Origin: a bacterium
Lineage (GTDB): Bacteria; Krumholzibacteriota; Krumholzibacteria; LZORAL124-64-63
Direction of reading: 5' to 3'
NCBI GenBank assembly: GCA_021767885.1
Contig: JAASSM010000016.1
Location: 1-11,910 of the forward strand
Length of the DNA: 11,910 nucleotides
Shown piece after piece: positions 1 to 5,502 of this stretch (positions are counted from its first letter, which is position 1; each line of letters begins with the position of its first letter). Under the pieces are notes generated by a model. It was not told the origin of the DNA and did no database searches. It was given only the letters and a program-made list of their open reading frames with translations. Made by a program: the position numbers and the translations under genes.

Positions 1-1
1 C

Positions 2-193
2 CTGGGGCTGGGCCTGTCCGGCATCGCCTTCGCCGCCGTCCCCCTCTGCCTGGTCTGGGGCGCGGTGGCCGTGCACCTGGGGCGCCGGCAGAACGCCCTG
101 GCGACCGGCGAGCATGGAAACGACCCCGCCGTGGCCTCGCCCCCCGCGCCGCGGCCGGCCGCCGTCTCGCCCCTGCCCGGCCCCGGCGCCTGA
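2..193 (+). CDS. C-terminal end of a multi-pass membrane protein, probably a transporter (partial)
   Basis: Only the last 63 residues are in the window; the gene begins upstream of position 1. The frame is open from base 2 to a TGA at 191-193. The visible part starts with a hydrophobic helix of about 25 residues (LGLSGIAFAAVPLCLVWGAV), followed by a basic stop-transfer segment (HLGRRQ). It ends in a soluble Ala/Pro-rich tail of about 30 residues. This is how the last transmembrane helix and cytoplasmic tail of a major-facilitator or NTP/NDP-exchange-type transporter often look, but no family motif is visible, so the transporter call is inference. It is followed by a 117-nt gap with what looks like an independent promoter, so it is probably not in one unit with the PilZ gene. 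Confidence 0.6.
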   Translation: MGLGLSGIAFAAVPLCLVWGAVAVHLGRRQNALATGEHGNDPAVASPPAPRPAAVSPLPGPGA

Positions 194-233
194 CCCTCCC
201 CACCGCAACGCCGGCGTCCCTCGCAGATGGCGT

Positions 234-260
234 TCAAGTCGTCATCCGTGGCGCCGATAT
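234..260 (+). promoter_or_regulatory. Sigma-28 (FliA)-like flagellar promoter upstream of pilZ-cheV
   Basis: TCAAGTCG (234-241), an 11-nt spacer, then GCCGATAT (253-260). The known enterobacterial sigma-28 consensus is TAAAGTTT-N11-GCCGATAA, so the match is 5/8 at -35, 7/8 at -10, with exactly the expected spacing. Transcription would start near 267, leaving a leader of about 45 nt before the ATG at 311. The two genes downstream encode PilZ and CheV proteins, the kind usually placed in the late flagellar regulon. It is a sequence match only, and its use here is inference. Confidence 0.55.
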
Positions 261-294
261 CCCGGAGGTATCGACACCCCATGGGTCCACCCCT

Positions 295-301
295 GCGAGG
301 A
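295..301 (+). promoter_or_regulatory. Ribosome binding site deciding the PilZ protein start
   Basis: GCGAGGA lies 9 nt before the ATG at 311. A competing GGAGG at 264-268 lies 12 nt before an in-frame ATG at 281, which would add ten residues. The 311 start is preferred for its spacing and because the protein then begins directly with the basic PilZ motif. An even earlier in-frame ATG at 227 lies upstream of the candidate promoter and is unlikely to be used. Confidence 0.45.
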
Positions 302-310
302 TCGCCGACC

Positions 311-655
311 ATGCGTGACAAGCGCCGCCACCAGCGTCCCAAGAGTCCGCACCGCATCAACGTGCTCTCGGCCAACGACGACCGGATCATCGGCCGCCTG
401 GTGGACATCACCCCCGGCGGGCTGATGTTCCTGACCGAGGACGAGTATCCCGACTCGGCGGTGCTGCAGCTGCGGCTGCCCCTGCCCCGGATGGCCAACG
501 GCAAGACGGCCATCGAGGTGGAAGGCCCCGTGGTCTGGACCCGCGAGGACGACAACCCCCGCTTCCATCGCGTCGGTGTGCGCTTCGACCACCTCGGCGC
601 CGAGGAAGCCTACATCATCGAGACCGTGCTCCAGCGACTGCATCTGGTCGGCTGA
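311..655 (+). CDS. PilZ-domain protein (putative cyclic-di-GMP receptor)
   Basis: A 114-residue single-domain PilZ protein, the usual length for a free-standing PilZ. Both cyclic-di-GMP contact motifs are present: the N-terminal RxxxR (R5-R9, in KRRHQRP) and a [D/N]x[S/T]xxG motif (D32, T34, G37, in DITPGG). The sequence then follows the beta-barrel pattern of the family: a run LQLRLPLP, a VEGPVVWTRED strand, and a GVRFDHL strand near the C-terminus. PilZ proteins bind cyclic-di-GMP and change motility, secretion or chemotaxis through a partner protein. The partner here is suggested by position: cheV begins 23 nt downstream on the same strand, and both genes lie behind a sigma-28-like promoter. 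Ligand binding is inferred from the intact motifs, and the link to CheV from gene order. Start choice is between 311 and 281. Confidence 0.85.
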   Translation: MRDKRRHQRPKSPHRINVLSANDDRIIGRLVDITPGGLMFLTEDEYPDSAVLQLRLPLPRMANGKTAIEVEGPVVWTREDDNPRFHRVGVRFDHLGAEEAYIIETVLQRLHLVG

Positions 656-678
656 GCCTGGACCGCGAAAGGACTGGC

Positions 679-1755
679 ATGCAGCGCAAAGACGGGATCC
701 TGCTCGAGTCCGGCACCAACGAGGTCGAGGTCCTGGAGTTCGAACTCGACGGCCAGGGCTTCGGCGTCAACGTGCTCAAGGTCCAGGCCATCGAGCAGTT
801 CGACACCGCGCGGGTCACCGAGATCCAGCTCGCTCACGACGCGGTGATCGGGGGCTACCTCTATCGCGACGGCGTGATCACGCTGGTGGACCTGGGCCGG
901 GCCCTCGCCGTGGGCGATCTCGACCAGGACGCCCTCGCACCCGCCGAGGCCGCCGCGGTGCAGGAGGCCCTGGCCGCCACCGGCCCGGTGACCGACGACA
1001 TCCGACCCGATGCCGGCGCCGGACCCGCGCCGTCGACGGACCGCGCGGCCGAGACCGTGGAGACGCGGATCGTGCTGGTGCTGGAGTTCAACGAGCTGAC
1101 CACCGGCTTCCTGGTCAGCGGCGTCAACCGCATCCACCGCATCAGCTGGGACGCCATCAGCCCGCTGAGCCCCTTCCTGGCCCAGGTGGAGAGCAAGTTC
1201 ACCGGGTCGTTGAACATCGAGGGCCGCGAGGTGCTGGTGGTGGACATGGAGCGGATCCTGGCCGACATCCTGCCGAGCACGGGGGCCGCCTACATCATCC
1301 GCGAGGGCGAGGGCGACCGCCCGGCGCCCACCGAGGAGGAACGCGGCCAGGTGCCGGTGGTGCTGGCCGAGGACTCCGTCACCATCCGCGCGGTGCTCAC
1401 CCGGGAGCTGCAGCGCGGCGGCTACGCACAGGTGGAGGCCTTCGACAACGGCGAGACGTGCTACGCCGCCCTGCAGGCCCGCGTGGAGCAGGCCCGCGCC
1501 GATGGCAAGGATCCCGCCGCGGCGGTGGGCGTGGTGGTCTCGGACATCGAGATGCCGCGCATGGACGGCATGACGCTCTGCAAGCGCACCAAGCAGGACC
1601 TCGGCCTGGCCGGGGTGCCGGTGATCCTGTTCTCCTCGCTGATCAACGAGCAGATCGCCATGAAGTGCGAGTCGGTGGGGGCCGACGCCTACGTCAGCAA
1701 GCCGCGGTTCAACGAGCTCCTCGAGCTGGTGGACCGCCACGTGTTCGGCGGCTGA
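679..1755 (+). CDS. cheV: Chemotaxis coupling protein CheV (CheW domain plus response-regulator receiver)
   Basis: A 358-residue cytoplasmic protein. Residues about 15-203 form a CheW domain, which ties chemoreceptors to the CheA kinase; conserved stretches are GVNVLKVQAIEQ, a VITLVDL strand and GFLVSGVNRIHRI. Residues about 226-356 form a receiver domain with the acidic pair E231/D232, phospho-acceptor D289 (in SDIEMP), S319 and K341 (in SKP), so it should be phosphorylatable by CheA. CheV proteins are thought to act as adaptor and phosphate sink in adaptation. ATG at 679 has AAAGGA five bases upstream. Odd point: residues about 79-128 are an Ala/Asp/Pro-rich insert between the two halves of the CheW fold. 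The receiver also carries a longer loop (about 268-283) before the strand leading to D289. No cheA, cheR or flagellar gene is visible. Co-transcription with the PilZ gene is inferred from the 23-nt gap. Confidence 0.93.
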   Translation: MQRKDGILLESGTNEVEVLEFELDGQGFGVNVLKVQAIEQFDTARVTEIQLAHDAVIGGYLYRDGVITLVDLGRALAVGDLDQDALAPAEAAAVQEALAATGPVTDDIRPDAGAGPAPSTDRAAETVETRIVLVLEFNELTTGFLVSGVNRIHRISWDAISPLSPFLAQVESKFTGSLNIEGREVLVVDMERILADILPSTGAAYIIREGEGDRPAPTEEERGQVPVVLAEDSVTIRAVLTRELQRGGYAQVEAFDNGETCYAALQARVEQARADGKDPAAAVGVVVSDIEMPRMDGMTLCKRTKQDLGLAGVPVILFSSLINEQIAMKCESVGADAYVSKPRFNELLELVDRHVFGG

Positions 1756-1783
1756 CGGACGCCAGGAGGGGTGTGGGGAGGAT

Positions 1784-1812
1784 GCGAGGGCGAGCCTAGT
1801 GCTCGCCCTCGC
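1784..1812. terminator. 12-bp perfect hairpin between convergent genes, possible bidirectional terminator
   Basis: GCGAGGGCGAGC (1784-1795) and its exact reverse complement GCTCGCCCTCGC (1801-1812) flank a 5-nt loop (1796-1800). It sits between cheV (stop at 1755) and the convergent acyl-CoA synthetase gene. The TAG stop of the synthetase lies in the loop and one arm is its last codons. There is no T-run on either side, so it is not a textbook intrinsic terminator. Very stable U-poor hairpins are common at gene ends in GC-rich genomes; the role is inferred from placement. Confidence 0.55.
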
Positions 1813-3601
1813 GCTCGTGCCCCTGGTAGAGGCGGTCGATGATCTCGCGGTATCGCTCCTGGATCACCTTGCGCTTGAGCTTCAGCGTGGGCGTGATCTC
1901 GCCGTGCGTGAGGCTGAAGCCCCGGTCGAGCAGGTGGAAGCGCTTGATGCGCTCGAAGCTGGCCAGGTTCTGGGACTGGCGCTGGATCCGCTCGCGGATG
2001 AAATCCACCACCGCGTGATCGCGCAGCAGCTCGGTCCGGTCGGCGAAGCGGATGCGCTGCTCGCGGGCCCAGGCCTCGAGGGCCTCGAAGCTGGGCACCA
2101 CCAGGGCGCCCACGTACTTGCGACCCTCGCCCACCACGGCGATCTGCTCGATGTAGTGGTCCTTGCCCACCTGGGATTCGATGTTCGCCGGCGCGATGTT
2201 CTTGCCCCCGCTGGTGACCACGATGTCCTTGATGCGGTCGGTGACGCGCAGGAAGCCGTCGGCGTCGATGGCGCCCACGTCGCCGGTGCGTAGCCAGCCG
2301 TCGGCGGTGAACATGGCCGCGGTGTCGGCGGGACGGTTCCAGTAGCCGAGCATGACGTTGGGTCCGCGGACCTGGATCTCGTCCTGATCGCCGAGGCGCA
2401 CCTGCACGTCCTTCACCGGCCGCCCCACCGAGCCGAGGCGCAGGCCGCCCGGGCAGTTGGCGCTCACCATGGGCGCGGTCTCGGTCAGGCCGTAGCCCTG
2501 GCAGACCAGCAGTCCGGCCGCCAGGAAGGTCTCCTCGATCTCCTGGGCCAGCGGCGCCCCGCCGGCGGCGAAGAAGTTCTTCTTGCCGCCCACCACCGCA
2601 CGGATCCGGCGGAGCACCAGCAGGTCCGCCACCTGGGCGCGGAGCCAGAGCCAGGGGTCGGTGGACCGGCCGGCGAAGCGCCGGCCGTGAAAGGCCTTGC
2701 CCACGCCCAGGGCCCAGTGGAAGAGCTTGCGGCGCAGGGGTCGTCCCCGCTCCACCTTCTCGAACATGGTGGCGTGGATCTTCTCGTAGAGCCGCGGGAC
2801 GCCGGTCATGGCGGTGGGCTTGACCTCGGCCATGGCCTGGACGATCTGCTTCGGATCCTGCAGGTAGCAGTTGGTGGCGCCCTGGTGCAGGATGTAGAAG
2901 GTCCAGGCGCGCTCGAAGGCGTGGCTGAGGGGCAGGAAGCAGAGGGAACGATCCCGCGGACCGAGGGTGAAGCGGTCGTTCACCGCGTCGATCTGGTGGA
3001 AGAAGTTGGCGTGGCTGAGCATCACGCCCTTGGGGTCGCCCGTGGTGCCGCTGGTGTAGATGATGGTGGCGAGATCGTCCGACCGGATGGCGGCCTGGCG
3101 GGCAGCGATCTCGGCGTCGCCGTCGAGATCCTCGGCCGCCGCCGCCCAGTCCGCGAAGCTCTCGACGCCGGCGGCGGGATCGGCGGCCGCGTCGTCGAAG
3201 ACCAGGATCCGCCGCAGATCCGGGAGCTGGTCGCGCACCGCCAGCAACGCCGCCAGTTCCTGCTCGCCGCCCACGAAGATCACCCCCACCCCCGCGTCGC
3301 GCACGATGTGCGCCACCTGCGCGGACGTACTCGTGGGATACAGGGGCACCACCACGCCCTGGGCACGCAGGATGCCGATGTCGCAGATGGTCCAGGCCGG
3401 ACGGTTCCACGACATGATGCCCACGCGGTCGCCAGGCGCCACGCCGGCGGCCAGCAGGCCGCGCGCCACCGCCTGCACCGAGCGGTCGAGGCTGGCGTAG
3501 GAGATGTCGGCCCAGTGCTCGCCGCTGCGGAAGCGCAGGGCGGGATGCTCGCCGAGCTCGCGGGCCCTGGCGGTGATCATGGTGGACAGGTTCAGGCGCA
3601 T
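1796..3601 (-). CDS. Long-chain fatty-acid-CoA ligase (AMP-binding, FadD15-type)
   Basis: A 601-residue ANL-superfamily enzyme that activates a fatty acid with ATP to an acyl-adenylate and passes it to coenzyme A, feeding beta-oxidation or lipid synthesis. All core motifs are seen: the ATP P-loop YTSGTTGDPKG starting at Y182, YGLTET at 370-375, the hinge-side RTGD with D441, DRIKD followed by SGGKNIAP (K467), and TPTLKLKR near the C-terminus, where K574 is the likely adenylation lysine. About 600 residues matches the FadD15/long-chain group with the SGGKNIAP signature, which is longer than typical short-chain ligases. ATG at 3601 is chosen because AAAGGA lies five bases upstream and a good promoter ends just before it; an in-frame extension to 3661 would run through that promoter. 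It is convergent with cheV and divergent from the PAP2-like gene. Chain-length specificity cannot be read from the sequence. Confidence 0.92.
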   Translation of the reverse strand: MRLNLSTMITARARELGEHPALRFRSGEHWADISYASLDRSVQAVARGLLAAGVAPGDRVGIMSWNRPAWTICDIGILRAQGVVVPLYPTSTSAQVAHIVRDAGVGVIFVGGEQELAALLAVRDQLPDLRRILVFDDAAADPAAGVESFADWAAAAEDLDGDAEIAARQAAIRSDDLATIIYTSGTTGDPKGVMLSHANFFHQIDAVNDRFTLGPRDRSLCFLPLSHAFERAWTFYILHQGATNCYLQDPKQIVQAMAEVKPTAMTGVPRLYEKIHATMFEKVERGRPLRRKLFHWALGVGKAFHGRRFAGRSTDPWLWLRAQVADLLVLRRIRAVVGGKKNFFAAGGAPLAQEIEETFLAAGLLVCQGYGLTETAPMVSANCPGGLRLGSVGRPVKDVQVRLGDQDEIQVRGPNVMLGYWNRPADTAAMFTADGWLRTGDVGAIDADGFLRVTDRIKDIVVTSGGKNIAPANIESQVGKDHYIEQIAVVGEGRKYVGALVVPSFEALEAWAREQRIRFADRTELLRDHAVVDFIRERIQRQSQNLASFERIKRFHLLDRGFSLTHGEITPTLKLKRKVIQERYREIIDRLYQGHEREGEH

Positions 3602-3631
3602 GACGATCCTTTCGCCCTCCCGGGCGCCCCC

Positions 3632-3661
3632 AATATACGCGGCCGCCCGGATGCGGGCCAA
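3632..3661 (-). promoter_or_regulatory. Sigma-70-like promoter of the acyl-CoA synthetase gene
   Basis: On the minus strand, TTGGCC (3656-3661), an 18-nt spacer, then TATATT (3632-3637). The -10 differs from TATAAT at one base and stands out in very GC-rich surroundings. Transcription would begin near 3625, giving a short leader of about 24 nt that includes the AAAGGA ribosome site (3607-3612). Placement and spacing support it; no operator was seen. Confidence 0.5.
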
Positions 3662-3720
3662 GCGCCGATGGCCGCCGGCCGCCGCCGCCCCGGCGGACGA
3701 CGACGCCGCCGCGGCCTCCA

Positions 3721-3760
3721 GAACCCATCAAATCCATACAGTTCCCTCATATCCGCATGA
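3721..3760. other. AT-rich patch in the divergent spacer 3602-3883
   Basis: This 40-nt stretch is about 55% A+T, against roughly 30% around it. It lies in the 282-nt spacer between the divergent acyl-CoA synthetase and PAP2-like genes. It could hold the promoter for the PAP2-like gene or a regulator site, but I found no convincing -35/-10 pair on the plus strand. A short inverted repeat (ATCGG-TCC-CCGAT) follows it. The rest of the spacer is GC-rich and shows no gene. Confidence 0.3.
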
Positions 3761-3883
3761 CATCGGTCCCCGATCCTGTGCGGGAGTTCCGGGCCTCGCG
3801 GCGACGTGCCGGGCGTGCGCCATGGCCGCGCCGGGGGGCCCGCCCCACGCAGCCATCCACCGGCAAGTCCCGGGAGCGATCGC

Positions 3884-4555
3884 ATGGCCCTGCAGAACTC
3901 CAGCGAGAGTGCCGTCCTGCGCCGGGCCGGGGTCCACCGCCGTGCAGCCGCGGCCCCCGGCTGGTCCAGGGCCCAGGAGTGCCTGGCCCGCCGCGTGGCC
4001 CGGACCATCAGCTACGTGGCCAGCCCACCGGTGCTGACCGCCGCCAGCAGCCTCGCGGCCGCGAGCATCGATGGACGCCCGACGGCGTACCTGGCGGCCG
4101 GCCTCCTCGTCGCGGTGGCCGCGGTCCTGCCCCTGGCCATCCTCCTGCGCCAGGTCCGCACCGGGACCGTCAGCGACCTCGAGGTGACCCGCCGCGAGGA
4201 GCGGACCTGGCCCCTGCTGCTGACCACCACCTGCGTGGGGCTGGGCGCCGGACTGGTGCTGCTCGTGGGCGCACCTCCGGGCGTGGCCGGTCTCGGCGCC
4301 ATCCTGGGGGTCCAGAGCCTGCTCCTGCTGGCCATCACCGGCTCCTGGAAGATCAGCGTGCACGCCAGCGCCGCCGCGTCCGCCGGCGCCCTCGGGTGGG
4401 TGCTCAGCGGGCACCCGGAGCCCGGGCTGGTCCTCGTCGGACTGGTGGTCTGGTCCCGTCTGCTGCTGCGGCGCCATTCGCCGCTGCAGTGCCTGGGCGG
4501 GGCGCTGGTGGGAGCGGGCTCGCTGCTGCTGCTCTGGCCCCTGCTCGCCGGCTGA
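3884..4555 (+). CDS. PAP2-like (phosphatidic acid phosphatase-type) integral membrane protein
   Basis: A 223-residue protein with a basic N-terminal region of about 45 residues and then about six hydrophobic segments (about 47-62, 67-89, 111-130, 133-152, 162-175, 181-195) plus one at the end (203-221). Signature traces of the PAP2 superfamily are visible: RREER (103-107) after the second helix, KISVH (156-160) where the family has its SGH motif, and SRxxxxxHxxxQ (S191, R192, H198, Q202) where classical members have SRxxxxxHxxxD. The two catalytic-type histidines are kept, while the SGH glycine and final aspartate are replaced. PAP2 enzymes remove phosphate from lipid phosphates such as phosphatidic acid or polyprenyl diphosphates. 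The ATG at 3884 has GGGAG seven bases upstream; an in-frame GTG at 3806 would add 26 Pro/Gly-rich residues and is less likely. It neighbours acyl-CoA synthetase and btpA on opposite strands, so it is probably monocistronic. Substrate and activity are uncertain. Confidence 0.72.
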   Translation: MALQNSSESAVLRRAGVHRRAAAAPGWSRAQECLARRVARTISYVASPPVLTAASSLAAASIDGRPTAYLAAGLLVAVAAVLPLAILLRQVRTGTVSDLEVTRREERTWPLLLTTTCVGLGAGLVLLVGAPPGVAGLGAILGVQSLLLLAITGSWKISVHASAAASAGALGWVLSGHPEPGLVLVGLVVWSRLLLRRHSPLQCLGGALVGAGSLLLLWPLLAG

Positions 4556-4585
4556 ACGGTGACACGGCTCCGGTGAGGGATATGG

Positions 4586-5395
4586 TCAGGCGCGGCGGAG
4601 CTCGCCCACCGCCGCGACCATGGCCGCCACCCGGTCCGGCGCCACCGGTCCGCGCCAGTGGCCGCCCTCCTTGAGGGCCGACCCCACCACCAGCGCGTCC
4701 GCCGCCGCGTACGCGGCGACACGATCCGGGGTGACGCCCGACCCGATCACCACGGGCAGATCGCAGGCCCCGCGGACGGTGGCCAGGTCGGCCGGGCTGG
4801 TGGGTTCGCCGGTGGCCCCGCCGGAGATGATCACCGCGTCCGCGCCGGCGAACGCGGCCGCCCGGGCGGTGTCGTCCAGGGAGACGTCGGCTGTGGGGGC
4901 GTGGGCGGCGTGCTTCTTCTTGATGTCCGCGAGCACGGCCACGTGGCCGGCGCCGATGGCGCGACGGTAGCGCAGCAGCGGGCCCGCACAGGCATCGAGC
5001 CAGCCCTCGTCCGCCACGTGGCCGAACACGAACCCCTCCACGCGCACGAACTGCAGCCCCGCCGCCAGGGCCACGGCCAGGGCCTCGCGGTTGGCCCCCG
5101 CCAGCACCTGCACGCCCACCGGACCGGGGAACACCTCGCTCACGTGCGCGGCCACCGCCGTCATGGCCGCGGTGATCTCCGGCCCCACGCCGCCGCGCAG
5201 ATAGGGGACGTCGTGCATGTTCTCGAGCAGGACCGCGTCCACGCCGGCCTCGGCCAGGAGGTCGGCCTCGGCGCCCACCCGCGCGACGATCTCGCCCACC
5301 GGCAGGGCATGGTCGGGCGTGCCCGGCAGCGCCGGGACGTGGAGCATGCCGATCAGCGCGGGGCGCGCGGTCTCGGCCAGGAAGGCGAGCGCCAT
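4586..5395 (-). CDS. btpA: BtpA/SgcQ family TIM-barrel protein
   Basis: A 269-residue protein with the conserved stretches of the BtpA family: IGMLHVPALPGTP (15-27), LLENMHDVPY (56-65), GVQVLAGANREAL (94-106), ADIKKKHA (156-163), SGGATGEPT (191-199), GSGVTPD (218-224) and GSALKEGGHW (238-247). The repeated strand-helix pattern with Gly-rich turns near the C-terminus is that of a phosphate-binding (beta/alpha)8 barrel. BtpA is named for a role in photosystem I stability in cyanobacteria; the related SgcQ sits in a sugar operon of E. coli, and in non-phototrophs the reaction is unknown. No photosynthesis gene is present here. The start at 5395 has GAGAGG five bases upstream; an in-frame extension to 5446 has no such support. 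It is the last gene of the minus-strand run, 107 nt after ctpA, and its end faces the PAP2-like gene with a 30-nt gap. Confidence 0.88.
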   Translation of the reverse strand: MALAFLAETARPALIGMLHVPALPGTPDHALPVGEIVARVGAEADLLAEAGVDAVLLENMHDVPYLRGGVGPEITAAMTAVAAHVSEVFPGPVGVQVLAGANREALAVALAAGLQFVRVEGFVFGHVADEGWLDACAGPLLRYRRAIGAGHVAVLADIKKKHAAHAPTADVSLDDTARAAAFAGADAVIISGGATGEPTSPADLATVRGACDLPVVIGSGVTPDRVAAYAAADALVVGSALKEGGHWRGPVAPDRVAAMVAAVGELRRA

Positions 5396-5441
5396 GACCA
5401 CCTCTCCGGAGACGGGACTCGGCGGCGGAGCACCGGACACG

Positions 5442-5458
5442 GGCACCGGACGGGTGCC
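5442..5458. other. Short inverted repeat in the ctpA-btpA spacer
   Basis: GGCACC (5442-5447) and GGTGCC (5453-5458) form a 6-bp stem with a 5-nt loop. It lies inside a spacer that repeats CACCGGAC at 5431 and 5444. There is no T-run, so a terminator or processing role is only a possibility. Confidence 0.25.
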
Positions 5459-5502
5459 GACCGGACGCCGGGGACGCCGCGATTATGGCACGCGGCCGCC
5501 GA

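Noticed and set aside
576..1799. Plus-strand open frame of 407 codons overlapping cheV
   Set aside because: Arg/Gly-rich out-of-frame shadow of cheV; the cheV frame has intact CheW and receiver motifs.
3602..3661. Longer start for the acyl-CoA synthetase
   Set aside because: It would translate the -10 and -35 elements of the likely promoter; the ATG at 3601 has its own ribosome site.
1689..3737. Open frame of 682 codons on the minus strand, another frame of the acyl-CoA synthetase
   Set aside because: The translation is Arg/Gly/Pro-rich with no motif, while the frame 1796-3601 has every adenylate-forming enzyme motif.
4544..4577. Possible hairpin CTCGCCGG / CCGGTGAG between the PAP2-like gene and btpA
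   Set aside because: Only 8 bp with one wobble pair and an 18-nt loop, no T-run; not distinguishable from chance in this composition.
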